DNA from: Verrucomicrobiota bacterium
GTDB lineage: Bacteria; Verrucomicrobiota; Verrucomicrobiia; Palsa-1439
Reading direction: 5' to 3'
NCBI GenBank assembly: GCA_016871575.1
Contig: VHCW01000035.1
Coordinates: forward strand, 1-42,753
DNA length: 42,753 nucleotides
Part shown: positions 23,107 through 31,744 of the stretch, piece after piece
How the letters are laid out: each line of letters starts with the position of its first letter
Numbering within the stretch: position 1 is the first letter of the stretch
Program-made: the position numbers and the translations under genes
The notes under the pieces: generated by a model
The model's input: the letters and a program-made list of their open reading frames with translations, nothing else
The model's database searches: none
Told to the model about the DNA's origin: nothing

Positions 23107-24617
23107 GGCTTGGAAGATGCGCGATTGTGGAACTGTAACGAATAAAGATCAGCTTCTTTCATGACGAACCGCAAGCGCACCGGTTTGCCGTCCAATGCGC
23201 CGAGGTTTGGGGCGTCTTTCCATTGCACGGCTTGTTCGATCTTGTCGCCGACACTTTCAAGACTCTCATCCAGGCGGAAACCCGCATGCGGTTTTCCGCC
23301 GGCGTCCTGGATTTCAACTCGCACGCTGCCGCCGGCCGACGTGCTGTAGTTCAAAACCAACTCGTTGCCGCGAAAGACCAGCGGACGTGTCAGCAACTCA
23401 CCTTCACGGGCACCCGCGCGGACGGAGACGAACCCGTCGGTGCGCAGCACGTAACGATGGCCGCTCTTGCTGTGATAGACGGACATTTCCGTCGGGCTGG
23501 TCGGCACGACGTTCAGGCCGACGTAGTTCGCCCGGCTTTCCCAGCGTTCGGACTCGAGTCCCGGCCGGATAAACGCCTCGGTGAAAAGACGGTCAAACGT
23601 CGTTGTGCCCGCCCGCGAGGTCATGAACAAGATGTCGGTCGCGCCGAGCATGGAATGAGTTTTCCCCGCGCCGACTCGCCCGGCGGTGTACCGGGTCGGC
23701 AGAGCAACGTAGATGTGCGTCGCGCGAAAGTAAGGATGCGTCTGGCTGGTGTACAAATGCTCGGCGGGAAGATTCGGGTTCATCGCGACCGGTGCGCTCC
23801 AACGACGGAAATCGGGCGAGGTCATTCGGCTGATACTGCGCAATTCGCTGGCGCGTCCCGCCTCCCGATTCTGTTGGTCGTCCTTCGTTGAAGCGGGGCG
23901 ACGGTCGCCACGGTACGGCGCCCAACTGCGAAAGTAACAGACGTATTGCCCCTCGGCTTCCGACCAGAACGACACGTTTTGCGAATCAAACGCGTGTGAC
24001 CAGGACTTGTCATAGGGAATCACGTCGCCGTCGTCACGTTTCTTCCAGTGGATGCCGTCGGCAGAGACAAACGCGTGGAGTCCGCCGGCTTTGACCCGGC
24101 GTTCATAGCCCGGATGACCGGCCAGCGCCTTGAACCGTTCGTTCTTGTCCACACCGGGGCGAGTATCGAGAAAAGGAGAAAAATTGTGACTGAACGGCGG
24201 CTGGCCGGCGAGAATGACATTGTTCTCCCGTGTTCCGTTGACCTCAAAGAGCCGCAAGCGCGGGAACGTCCATTCATGGCCGTCGCGGCTCTCCGCGTAG
24301 CAGGTGATTTCGCCGGGATGCCCGCTGTAAGTGCGCCCCTGATAACTGGCGTCAGTTCCTCTGTAATAAGCGCGGTAGAGGTTCCCGTCCTTGATGACGG
24401 TGAGGTAACTGCCGGTGAGCGGCGATTTTGGCAACGGCTGTTGCTGCGGTGCGTGCAACCGCAGTTCCAGTCCATCCAAACGGTCAATCAGGTGACGGTC
24501 CCCAAACAACTCAAGACGCGAACCGATGTCCACTGGTTTCGACTCGGCACCGTCCACGGTCGTCGCACAGAAACAACATCCTGCGAACAGTATGAGGCAA
24601 TGAAAGGATTTGATCAT
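23103..24617 (-). CDS. secreted beta-propeller glycoside hydrolase-like protein (GH32/43-like)
   Basis: 504 residues from the ATG at 24617, which gives a signal peptide (MIKSFHCLILFAGCCFCATTVDG). Repeated blade-like stretches, such as GNLYRAYYRG, ITCYAESRDGHEWTFPRL, HAFVSADGIHWKKRDDG and YVCYFRSWAPY, are typical of five-bladed propellers that act on fructans or arabinans, with a C-terminal beta domain from about 400. I could not assign the three catalytic acids with certainty. It starts 11 nt after the GHL10-like gene and is coupled to the truncated URO-D-like gene, so the three formed one sugar-use operon. Confidence 0.6.
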   Translation of the reverse strand: MIKSFHCLILFAGCCFCATTVDGAESKPVDIGSRLELFGDRHLIDRLDGLELRLHAPQQQPLPKSPLTGSYLTVIKDGNLYRAYYRGTDASYQGRTYSGHPGEITCYAESRDGHEWTFPRLRLFEVNGTRENNVILAGQPPFSHNFSPFLDTRPGVDKNERFKALAGHPGYERRVKAGGLHAFVSADGIHWKKRDDGDVIPYDKSWSHAFDSQNVSFWSEAEGQYVCYFRSWAPYRGDRRPASTKDDQQNREAGRASELRSISRMTSPDFRRWSAPVAMNPNLPAEHLYTSQTHPYFRATHIYVALPTRYTAGRVGAGKTHSMLGATDILFMTSRAGTTTFDRLFTEAFIRPGLESERWESRANYVGLNVVPTSPTEMSVYHSKSGHRYVLRTDGFVSVRAGAREGELLTRPLVFRGNELVLNYSTSAGGSVRVEIQDAGGKPHAGFRLDESLESVGDKIEQAVQWKDAPNLGALDGKPVRLRFVMKEADLYSLQFHNRASSKP

Positions 24618-24628
24618 AGTTTTCAGGC

Positions 24629-26755
24629 TCAGCGGTATTGGACGGACACGATGAGGTCGTACAGCAGACGACTGCCGGTGCGGAGGCGCACGTTTTTCCA
24701 AGCGGCTGCGCCGGTCTCCGTACTGTTGGCGGCGCCGAACAATACGACGTTGCGCTTCGATGCGGCGGCTCGCGTGAACTTGCCTGTGCCGTCAAGCTGC
24801 AACACACCGTCCACGAACACCCGTATATCTTTCCCCTGAATCTCGACACGATACGTGTGGAACGCGTCCGTGGTATTCATTCGATGAGCGAGGCCGGCGT
24901 GACGCAGCTTGATCCGGTCGCCAAGAAGATGGACTTCCTCCTCAGCGGCGCCGTTCGCGACGATGATGCTGCTTCGACCTGACAGAACTTTTGCCTCAGC
25001 CTCAACCACGGCAGGACGGGCAATGTCAGCGTTCCACGGATATGTATAATAAAGGTATGACCCGGTGTCCTTGCCAGTGTCGGCGATGACAAGCGCCTTG
25101 TCGCGCATGACTGCGGAGGTGTTGTTGTGGGCGCGGCTGCGAGACCACGGCGCAGGCATCTTTTCAGCACAGGCATAAACCGCATCCCAAAGTTGCTTCG
25201 CGTCAGCAGCCTCGTTGAGTGACACTGCAACTTGATTGGCGCCTTGTCGGACCAAAGAGACCGGCAGCGGCAAGTCCACCCATCCATTTTGCGCCGTGCC
25301 ACCGCGCAATGCGTGATTGTTGAACTTGACTGCGACTTGTTCGGGAGCAGTCACACCGGGAATCTGAAGATGACAACTCAGGGTTGGTTTCACACTCGCC
25401 TGTTGAGCAACACGCCAATCATCGCCGACAACAATGGACACGCGATACGGCTGTCCAACTGAGAGGCGCGCCGGTTGCGACGGCGCGAGGACGGGCACCG
25501 TCCGGTGACGGCTGCCATTCGCGAGGAAACGGTTGGGATCGCCATCGCGCACTGTGACAAAATAAAGTTTATCCAGCGTTCGCAACTTCACCAAGTCGCC
25601 CAACTCCCACCAGATCGGATGGCGGGGATTAAAGTTATTGAAAATGTGGATGCCGTCGGCACCCGCCGCCCAAGCGTTCATGGCGCGTCCGCGATATGCC
25701 TCAATCGAGTTGCGTTTGAATCTCGTCTCACCCCGCACACGCGGGTCGCTCAAGCACGGATATACAGGGACGTTGTATTTGTGTCCCAACTTGACGCTGT
25801 ACTCCCATGGATTCAGCCGGTGATAGTCGGTGGTCACCAAAAGATCAATCAATCGCTCTTTCAGCCAGACTTCGATGTCCAACCCCATGTCCCGGCAGTA
25901 CCCCACCGAATCCAGCACGCGCACCGCAACGAGAATGGGCCGGCCACGGCGCAGTCCTTCCGTTTCGGTCATGACGCGCAACCGTCGCAGCAAGTCGGTC
26001 ATCATGCTCACTTCTGCTGACGTGGCAAGCCCGCCATTGGCGACGGTCTTGAAGAATGGTTCATGCCGCAAGAAGTCGAGTTCTATTCCGTCCACATCGT
26101 AGTTCCGGCAGACCTCCTCCACGAACCGGAAAAGGAAATCGCGCACCACCGGCTCAGCATAATCAACACCCGACCAACGTCCGTAGGGAGGGCGTTTTGC
26201 GCGGGAACCAAACAGCCAGTCTTGATGCTGTTCCTTGAACGCGGACCAATACCGCTGTGGTTTATCGGGCGGATGCGCCGCATCGTGCGTGTCGTTCATG
26301 CGCATGGACCAGAACACTTCCTTGCCGTGCTTGTGACCGCACTCAATCATAATCCGCAGCGTATCGGTGCCCTGCGCAATGAAGTCGCCGGTGATGTTGT
26401 TGCGAGGAGGCGTGTACCCCGCTTTCGTCGTGAGCGCATCGCCAACTTTGGTATTGTGGGTAAAGACGCCGAACGGACGCGACGTGCAATAGACAATCGT
26501 ATCCACGTGCGAGTCCAACAGCGGCGTGGTGCGCTTCGCAAGAAACGCTTCCACCGATGCCGGCACATCGAGGATATGGTCATCCCCATCGTTGTTGTAG
26601 AGAATCCGCCGCGCGCGATGGGCAGCTTCGGTTCGCTGCTGGCGTAGTTTTGTCAGGGTGTCAGCAGCAGTGAGTTCCGTACCAATGACAATGACGAGAA
26701 TTGCAGCCAGCATTCTGATCCTACGGAATATCCAACATGAGATAGGTGACATCAT
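24629..26755 (-). CDS. secreted glycosyl hydrolase-like protein (GHL10/DUF187-type TIM barrel) with LamG-like C-terminus
   Basis: 708 residues from the ATG at 26755, supported by a promoter 9 nt upstream. A membrane/signal segment lies near residues 14-32 (RMLAAILVIVIGTELTAAD). The main domain (about 70-390) has TIM-barrel glycosidase features: CGHKHGKEVFWSMRMND, NYDVDGIELDFLRHEPFF with an Asp/Glu pair, and AWAAGADGIHIFNNFN. A middle beta domain follows, then a C-terminal laminin-G/3-keto-disaccharide-hydrolase-like part (FHTYRVEIQGKDIRVFVDGVL within about 640-690). It probably degrades or binds polysaccharide outside the cytoplasm. Substrate is unknown. Confidence 0.72.
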   Translation of the reverse strand: MMSPISCWIFRRIRMLAAILVIVIGTELTAADTLTKLRQQRTEAAHRARRILYNNDGDDHILDVPASVEAFLAKRTTPLLDSHVDTIVYCTSRPFGVFTHNTKVGDALTTKAGYTPPRNNITGDFIAQGTDTLRIMIECGHKHGKEVFWSMRMNDTHDAAHPPDKPQRYWSAFKEQHQDWLFGSRAKRPPYGRWSGVDYAEPVVRDFLFRFVEEVCRNYDVDGIELDFLRHEPFFKTVANGGLATSAEVSMMTDLLRRLRVMTETEGLRRGRPILVAVRVLDSVGYCRDMGLDIEVWLKERLIDLLVTTDYHRLNPWEYSVKLGHKYNVPVYPCLSDPRVRGETRFKRNSIEAYRGRAMNAWAAGADGIHIFNNFNPRHPIWWELGDLVKLRTLDKLYFVTVRDGDPNRFLANGSRHRTVPVLAPSQPARLSVGQPYRVSIVVGDDWRVAQQASVKPTLSCHLQIPGVTAPEQVAVKFNNHALRGGTAQNGWVDLPLPVSLVRQGANQVAVSLNEAADAKQLWDAVYACAEKMPAPWSRSRAHNNTSAVMRDKALVIADTGKDTGSYLYYTYPWNADIARPAVVEAEAKVLSGRSSIIVANGAAEEEVHLLGDRIKLRHAGLAHRMNTTDAFHTYRVEIQGKDIRVFVDGVLQLDGTGKFTRAAASKRNVVLFGAANSTETGAAAWKNVRLRTGSRLLYDLIVSVQYR

Positions 26756-26764
26756 GGTATGCGC

Positions 26765-26792
26765 ATCATAGCGAGCCGTTGTTTCCGCGCAA
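26765..26792 (-). promoter_or_regulatory. putative promoter of the glycoside hydrolase operon
   Basis: Minus strand: TTGCGC (26792-26787), 16-nt spacer, TATGAT (26770-26765), 9 nt to the ATG at 26755. Confidence 0.5.
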
Positions 26793-26856
26793 TCAGAATA
26801 CGCGACACACAATCGCGCGCGCACGGGAGATTGTCGTCATCAGGTTGCGGTCGTGG

Positions 26857-26885
26857 TTGATTTCCGAGGGTGGTTGCGGCATTCT
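26857..26885 (+). promoter_or_regulatory. putative promoter of the heptose operon
   Basis: TTGATT (26857-26862), 17-nt spacer, CATTCT (26880-26885), 9 nt to the GTG at 26895. This geometry supports the GTG start over the one at 26853. Confidence 0.4.
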
Positions 26886-26894
26886 GCGGGCACG

Positions 26895-27611
26895 GTGAAA
26901 GCATTTATATTATCGGCAGGACTCGGCACGCGGTTGCGGGCGCTCGGCCTCGATGCGCCGAAGGTCATGGCGCCGATTGGCGGGAAACCGCTCCTGCAAC
27001 ATCATTTCGAGTTGCTCCGACGACAGGGCATCCGTGAGTTCATCGTCAACCTGCACCATTTGCCGGAGAAGATCACCGGCTACTTCGGCGATGGAACCGC
27101 GTTCGGCGTGAAGATTACTTATTCGCTCGAACCGGAGCTGCTCGGCACGGCGGGCGCGGTCAAGAAGATGGAGGCCGCGGTGCGCGACGAGACGCTGCTG
27201 GTGTTGTACGGCGACAACTTGTTTCACTTCGAGGTGGCGCCACTGCTGGAGTTTCACCGCGCGCGTCAGGCGCTGGCGACGATTGCGCTGTGGGAATCGC
27301 CGGAGCCGTGGACGGGCGGAGTGGTCGAGACGGATGCGAATGGCCGGGTTCGAAGATTTCTGGAGAAGCCGGACCGGAAAGAGGTTTCGACAAACCTGAT
27401 CAACGCTGGTATTTATCTGTTGGAGCCAGCGGTGCTGGACGCGATCCCGGCCGGGCAGTTCTGTGATTTTGGCAAGGACGTGTTTCCGAAATTGCTGGCG
27501 CAAGGAAACGATTTGTACGCGATGAAACCAAACGCCTACGTCCAAGACATCGGCACACCCGAGCGGCTGGCCAAGGCGCAGCGTGATTACGAGAAAGGAG
27601 TGTTGGAATGA
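26895..27611 (+). CDS. hddC: nucleotidyltransferase, D-glycero-D-manno-heptose-1-phosphate guanylyltransferase-like
   Basis: 238 residues from GTG 26895, so that the protein starts directly at the nucleotide-binding strand (KAFILSAGLGTRLR, the GxGTRxR signature). Further motifs: APKVMAPIGGKPLL, VLYGDN with the metal-binding Asp, NAGIYLLEP and FCDFGKDVFPKL. This is the sugar-nucleotidyltransferase fold. The neighbouring heptose kinase and gmhA suggest it activates heptose-1-phosphate to a GDP sugar; mannose-1-phosphate and N-acetylmuramate-phosphate transferases look similar. It is the first gene of the plus-strand envelope operon. Confidence 0.8.
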   Translation: MKAFILSAGLGTRLRALGLDAPKVMAPIGGKPLLQHHFELLRRQGIREFIVNLHHLPEKITGYFGDGTAFGVKITYSLEPELLGTAGAVKKMEAAVRDETLLVLYGDNLFHFEVAPLLEFHRARQALATIALWESPEPWTGGVVETDANGRVRRFLEKPDRKEVSTNLINAGIYLLEPAVLDAIPAGQFCDFGKDVFPKLLAQGNDLYAMKPNAYVQDIGTPERLAKAQRDYEKGVLE

Positions 27612-27679
27612 TGGAGCGATGGAGCAATGAGACGGCCTGCCATCGGAGAGGATTGTCGTCCAACACTCCATCGCTCCAT
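27611..27679. repeat. inverted repeat between hddC and hddA
   Basis: A 14-bp perfect arm ATGGAGCGATGGAG (27611-27624) pairs with its complement at 27666-27679 around 41 nt. Smaller GATGGAG/CTCCATC repeats extend both arms. It lies fully in the 91-nt gap, so the RNA would fold between the two coding regions. No T-tract follows. It may stabilise or separate the two messages. Confidence 0.6.
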
Positions 27680-27702
27680 TACTCCATCAGCCCAATTTGC
27701 CC

Positions 27703-28683
27703 ATGATCATCACCCAGACACCCTTGCGGATTTCGTTTGCGGGCGGCGGGACGGATTTCCCGGACTTTTTCGTCGAGCACGGCGGCGCGGTCGTCAACTC
27801 GGCGATTGACAAGTTCGTCTATTGCATCGTCAAGGAACGGTTCGACGACAGGATTTACGTCAACTGGACGAGGAAAGAGATCGTGGACAGCGTGGAGCAG
27901 ATCGAACACGAACTGGTCCGCGAAGCGATGCGCAAGGTCGGCGTCACGAAAGCCGTCGAGATCTCGTTTTTGTCGGACATCCCCGCCGAAGGTTCCGGGC
28001 TGGGATCGTCCAGCAGCGTGTTGGTCGGCGTGCTCAATGCGCTCTACCATTACGTTGGTGAAACGCCGACGGCGGAGAGGCTCGCGCGTGAGGCGTGCGA
28101 GATCGAAATCGAGACGTTGAAGAAACCCATCGGCGTGCAGGACCAGTACATCGCGGCCTATGGGGGCCTGCGCTGTTTCGAGTTCGGCCCCGGCATCGAG
28201 GTCAGGGCCAAGGCGGTTCGCGCCTCGCGCTCCTCGCTGGAGGATCTCGACAACATGTTGATGTTGTTCTTCACCGGACGGACGCGCGCATCCTCGACGA
28301 TTCTTTCCGCGCAAAAAGCGGGCATCGCCGTCAAAGCGCCGGTGTTGCGCGAAATGACACAACAGGCGCAGGAAGTCCGCCGTCTCTTGGAGAGCGGCGC
28401 GGTGGACCAGCTTGGCGCGCTGCTGCATCGGGCATGGGAGTCCAAGCGCAAGCTGGCACAGGGCATCAGCAGCAGTGAAATGGATGAGATTTACGCGCGC
28501 GCCGTCGAGGCCGGGGCGCTGGGCGGCAAAATCGCAGGCGCGGGCGGCGGCGGATTTTTCCTGTTGTGCGTGCCGAGCGAGAAACGGCAGGCTGTCCGCC
28601 ACGCGCTGGCCAACCTGCGCGAGATGCCGTTCCGCCTCGAACGCGGCGGCACCCGCGTCGTCCTCAACATGCAAAGGTATTGA
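27703..28683 (+). CDS. hddA: GHMP kinase, D-glycero-D-manno-heptose-7-phosphate kinase-like
   Basis: 326 residues from the ATG at 27703. GHMP motifs: TPLRISFAGGGTDFPDFF at the N-terminus (the sugar-binding start typical of HddA and related fucokinases), the ATP loop EGSGLGSSSSVLVG, PIGVQDQYIAAYGG and the C-terminal GKIAGAGGGGFFLL. It would phosphorylate C1 of heptose-7-phosphate, between GmhA (supplied downstream) and HddC (upstream); the GmhB phosphatase that completes the pathway is not in the window. Galactokinase-like alternatives fit less well because of GGGTDFP. Confidence 0.87.
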   Translation: MIITQTPLRISFAGGGTDFPDFFVEHGGAVVNSAIDKFVYCIVKERFDDRIYVNWTRKEIVDSVEQIEHELVREAMRKVGVTKAVEISFLSDIPAEGSGLGSSSSVLVGVLNALYHYVGETPTAERLAREACEIEIETLKKPIGVQDQYIAAYGGLRCFEFGPGIEVRAKAVRASRSSLEDLDNMLMLFFTGRTRASSTILSAQKAGIAVKAPVLREMTQQAQEVRRLLESGAVDQLGALLHRAWESKRKLAQGISSSEMDEIYARAVEAGALGGKIAGAGGGGFFLLCVPSEKRQAVRHALANLREMPFRLERGGTRVVLNMQRY

Positions 28684-28742
28684 CGTGAAAACGATTTCAG
28701 TAACACCCTGCTTTAGCAGGGTGTTGACAATGCCACCGAGAA

Positions 28743-28766
28743 GGGAAACCGTTTCAACGGTTTCCC
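28743..28766. repeat. REP-like palindrome at the transposase 5' side
   Basis: Perfect 11-bp stem with a 2-nt centre, ending 13 nt before the transposase ATG at 28780. A second perfect 11-bp palindrome is at 28702-28725. On the far side, 29222-29239 repeats this sequence inverted, and lies inside the last codons of the transposase. Confidence 0.85.
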
Positions 28767-28779
28767 GGTGGGGGTGACG

Positions 28780-29274
28780 ATGTCAGTCCACTCCTACTCG
28801 CGTTGTTGGATTCATTTGGTTTGGGGAACGTTACACCGGGAGCGGGTGTTGGGGCGGGATGCCCGCAGGAAGTTGGCGGCCTATCTGCAACAGTATGCAG
28901 AGGGGAAACAAATTTATCTGAAGTCCGTTTACGGAAACGCCGATCATGTGCATGCGCTGTTTGACTTGCCAACAGGTACGACAATCGAACAGGTTACACA
29001 GTTGTTCAAAGGCAGTTCTTCACATTGGATCAACGAGCAGCGTCTTGTGCACGGAAAGTTTGCGTGGGGGCGTGGATACGGCGCATTTTCAGTGTCGCAG
29101 TCGGCGGTGGACACCGTGGCAAAGTATATCGCGGGGCAGGAGGAGCATCATCGGACAAAGACGTTTGAAGATGAGTATAAGAAGTTTGTCAAAGCATATG
29201 GATTGAAGTGGGAGCAAGAGAAAACCGTTGAAACGGTTTCCTTGGGCGCGGAAGGAGGAACTTCACCTCACTAA
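28780..29274 (+). CDS. REP-associated/IS200-like tyrosine transposase (Y1, HUH)
   Basis: 164 residues from the ATG at 28780. Y1-transposase features: RCWIHLVWGTLHRERVL at the N-terminus, the metal-binding His-Val-His (56-58) in NADHVHALFDLP, and the catalytic Tyr116 in VAKYIAGQEEHH. These single-strand nucleases cut and rejoin DNA at hairpins, here likely the flanking palindromes. The last 15 or so codons run through the right-hand palindrome, so the C-terminus (KTVETVSLG...) is encoded by repeat DNA. All catalytic residues are present, so it may be active. Confidence 0.9.
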   Translation: MSVHSYSRCWIHLVWGTLHRERVLGRDARRKLAAYLQQYAEGKQIYLKSVYGNADHVHALFDLPTGTTIEQVTQLFKGSSSHWINEQRLVHGKFAWGRGYGAFSVSQSAVDTVAKYIAGQEEHHRTKTFEDEYKKFVKAYGLKWEQEKTVETVSLGAEGGTSPH

Positions 29275-29298
29275 AGTGAGGTGTGAATGAGAGAGTGC

Positions 29299-29886
29299 AT
29301 GAAAACCAGTAGCCAGTTTGCAAACGATTATCTCAACGGACTGAAACAACTTCTCGACCGGTTGCCGCTGGACGACTTCGAGCGCGTGACACAAGCCGTC
29401 GAGGTTGCGCACGCGGCGGGAAAACAGATCTTCATCATCGGCAACGGCGGCAGCGCGGCCACGGCGTCGCACATGATGAACGACCTCAGCAAAGGCACGC
29501 TCGGCCACAAGGGCGACGCGCCGTGGAAACGGTTCCGCGTCATCGCGTTGACCGACAACGTCTCGCTGATGACCGCGTGGGCGAACGACACGGACTACAA
29601 CCACATCTTCAGCGAGCCGCTCAAGAACCTCGCGCAGCCCGGCGATTTGCTCATCGCCATCTCGGCCTCCGGCAATTCGCCGAACATCATCGTTGCGGTG
29701 GAAGCCGCGAAGCAACTCGGCGTCAACGTGGTTGGCATCGCCGGGTTCAGCGGCGGCAAGCTGGCGAAACTGTCGGACGTGGCGTTTGTCGTGCCGTCGG
29801 ACGACTATGGATCGGTCGAGGACGTCCACATGATTTTGGACCACATGTTGACGGCGTATTTGTACGAGAAACTGAAAGGCACATGA
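29299..29886 (+). CDS. gmhA: phosphoheptose isomerase
   Basis: 195 residues from the ATG at 29299 (GAGAG just upstream); an ATG at 29287 would add four residues. It turns sedoheptulose-7-phosphate into D-glycero-D-manno-heptose-7-phosphate. SIS-domain motifs: FIIGNGGSAATASHMMNDL near residues 45-62, ISASGNSPNI and a C-terminal VEDVHMILDHML with the metal-binding Glu and His. The start lies 16 nt after the right end of the RAYT unit, so its ribosome binding site may be supplied by or next to the insertion. The end overlaps the epimerase start by 4 nt. Confidence 0.93.
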   Translation: MKTSSQFANDYLNGLKQLLDRLPLDDFERVTQAVEVAHAAGKQIFIIGNGGSAATASHMMNDLSKGTLGHKGDAPWKRFRVIALTDNVSLMTAWANDTDYNHIFSEPLKNLAQPGDLLIAISASGNSPNIIVAVEAAKQLGVNVVGIAGFSGGKLAKLSDVAFVVPSDDYGSVEDVHMILDHMLTAYLYEKLKGT

Positions 29887-31007
29887 GCAAAGGACGAGTT
29901 CTCATCACCGGCGGCGCAGGGTTCATCGGCTCGCACACGGCCGATGAACTGCTTGCCGCCGGGTATGAGGTGCGGCTGCTCGACAACCTGACGCCGCCGG
30001 TGCACGACGGCAGCGGGACATGGCCGGCGTGGCTGCCGAAGGAGGCGGAGCGCATCCTCGGCGACGTGCGCAACGCGGACGACTGGCGCAAGGCGCTGCG
30101 CGGCGTGGACGCGGTGGTTCATCTGGCAGCCTATCAGGATTTGCTGCCGAACTTCTCGCAGTTCTTCCATGTGAACTCGGTTGGCACGTCGTTGTTGTAC
30201 GAGATCATCGTGGCGGACAAACTGCCGATCCGCAAAGTCGTTGTCGCCAGCAGCCAGTTTGTGTATGGCGAAGGCCGGTATCAGTGCGAGAAGGATGGCG
30301 AGGTGTTTCCGGACGGGCGCGACCCGCAACGGCTGGCCAAGGGTTTCTGGGAGCCGGTTTGCCCGGTGTGCGGCGGCGCGATCAAGCCGCTCCCGTTGCT
30401 GGAGACGCACGCCAACCCGAAAAACCAATACTCGATTGCGAAGTACTCGCAGGAATTGATGGCGGTGGCGTTGGGGCGGAACTACGGCATTCCCAGCGTG
30501 GCGTTGCGCTACTCGATCGTGCAGGGGCCGCGCCAGTCCTACCGCAACGCGTACTCCGGCGTGCTCCGCGTGTTCACGCTGTCGAATCTCGCGGGACGCG
30601 CCGCGCCGGTGTTCGAGGACGGCGGGCAGTTGCGCGATTACGTGAACGTCGGCGACGTGGCGCGCGCAAATCGCCTGGCGCTGGAAAACGACGCGGCAAA
30701 CTACCAAGTGTTCAACGCCGGCGGCGGGCGCGGTTACACCGTCATTGAGTTTGCCGGGATCGTTGCGGAAACGGCCATCGCGACGCTGCCGCCGGGCGTC
30801 ACCGGCGAGTATCGCGTGGGCGACACCCGTCACAGCGTGTCGGACATCGCAAAGCTGCAGCGGCTCGGCTGGCAGCCGACGAAATCGCCGCGCGACAGCG
30901 TGCGGGAATACATCGAGTGGATTCGCGGCGAGAACGTTGATCGTGATTACGCGGCCGAGGCGCTGGCGGCATTGCGCCAGTCGGGCGCGTTGAGAAAGGC
31001 GAGATGA
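29883..31007 (+). CDS. NAD-dependent epimerase/dehydratase with a Cys-rich insertion
   Basis: 374 residues. Extended-SDR motifs: GGAGFIGS (10-17), HLAAYQD, and catalytic Ser123/124, Tyr183 and Lys187 (YSIAK). An insertion at about 130-175 carries Cys135 and the pair CPVCGG (Cys160, Cys163), likely a metal-binding knuckle. I recall a similar insert in dTDP-L-rhamnose 4-epimerases, so 4-epimerisation of an NDP-deoxysugar is a candidate; the operon instead suggests an NDP-heptose substrate. The ATG overlaps the gmhA stop (ATGA). The open frame continues far upstream inside gmhA, but the coupled ATG starts precisely at the Rossmann strand. Confidence 0.85.
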   Translation: MSKGRVLITGGAGFIGSHTADELLAAGYEVRLLDNLTPPVHDGSGTWPAWLPKEAERILGDVRNADDWRKALRGVDAVVHLAAYQDLLPNFSQFFHVNSVGTSLLYEIIVADKLPIRKVVVASSQFVYGEGRYQCEKDGEVFPDGRDPQRLAKGFWEPVCPVCGGAIKPLPLLETHANPKNQYSIAKYSQELMAVALGRNYGIPSVALRYSIVQGPRQSYRNAYSGVLRVFTLSNLAGRAAPVFEDGGQLRDYVNVGDVARANRLALENDAANYQVFNAGGGRGYTVIEFAGIVAETAIATLPPGVTGEYRVGDTRHSVSDIAKLQRLGWQPTKSPRDSVREYIEWIRGENVDRDYAAEALAALRQSGALRKAR

Positions 31008-31744
31008 GTTTGTATTTGTCCATTGTCATCCCCTGCTACAAAGAGGAAGCCCGGTTGGTAAGAGCGATTCCGGAGATTGCGGCATTCGTCACGCCGAAAG
31101 GCACGTTTGAGATCATTGTGGTGGATGACGGGAGTCCCGACGGCACGGCGCGCGTGACGGAGGAGTTGGCGAAAACACACCCGCAAGTCCGGTTGATTTC
31201 CTACAAGCCGAACAAGGGCAAGGGCAACGCGGTGCGCACCGGCATGCTGGCCGCTGAGGGGCGGTATGTGATGTTTGCGGACGCCGACCAGAGCACGCCA
31301 ATCAGCGAACTGGACAAGCTGTTGCCCAAACTGGAGCGCGACGGCTACGACATTGTCATCGCCTCGCGTTGGTTGCCGGAGTCGGATGTGATTATCGCGC
31401 AAAGCCGCGTGCGGCGGCTGGCGAGCCGGTTGTTCTGGTTCACGGTGCGGATGCTGGCGTTGCGCGGCGTGGCCGACACCCAATGCGGCTTCAAGTGCAT
31501 GACGCGCGCGGCCGCGCAGAAAATATTCCCGCAGGTCCTGACCAACACGCCGGTCTTTGACGTGGAGATGTTGATCGTGGCGACACGCGAGGGCTATCGC
31601 GTCGCCGAGGTGCCGGTGCGGTGGGTTCATGATCATGATACCCGGATTCCGTACAACTTTCGTCGGGCGTGGCAGACGCTGCTGGAAATCTTCCGGATCA
31701 TGCGCCGGCACGGCGTCTGGCGGCCCGTCAAGGTCAACAAGTGA
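31004..31744 (+). CDS. GT2 glycosyltransferase, dolichyl-phosphate-sugar synthase-like
   Basis: 246 residues. GT2 features: LSIVIPCYKEEARL at the N-terminus, IIVVDDGSPDGT, KGKGNAVRTGM, and FADADQSTPISEL carrying the DxD-like acidic motif, then the conserved DTQCGFKCMTR. This is the ALG5/DPM1-like group that transfers a sugar from its nucleotide to a polyprenyl phosphate on the inner membrane face. No membrane segment is evident. It overlaps both neighbours by 4 nt. The next gene is a GT39-like polyprenyl-phosphate-sugar-dependent transferase, so the two probably act in sequence. Confidence 0.88.
   Translation: MSLYLSIVIPCYKEEARLVRAIPEIAAFVTPKGTFEIIVVDDGSPDGTARVTEELAKTHPQVRLISYKPNKGKGNAVRTGMLAAEGRYVMFADADQSTPISELDKLLPKLERDGYDIVIASRWLPESDVIIAQSRVRRLASRLFWFTVRMLALRGVADTQCGFKCMTRAAAQKIFPQVLTNTPVFDVEMLIVATREGYRVAEVPVRWVHDHDTRIPYNFRRAWQTLLEIFRIMRRHGVWRPVKVNK

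Larger units (their letters stand above)
28702..29283 (+). mobile_element. RAYT/IS200-like unit with palindromic ends
   Basis: About 580 bp holding one transposase gene between two pairs of palindromes. Left: 28702-28725 (AACACCCTGCT-TT-AGCAGGGTGTT) and 28743-28766 (GGGAAACCGTT-TC-AACGGTTTCCC). Right: 29222-29239 (AAACCGTT-GA-AACGGTTT) and 29264-29283 (CACCTCACT-AA-AGTGAGGTG). The inner palindromes are the same sequence in opposite orientation; the outer ones have unlike stems but the same layout. It sits between hddA and gmhA, leaving both intact. Confidence 0.8.
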
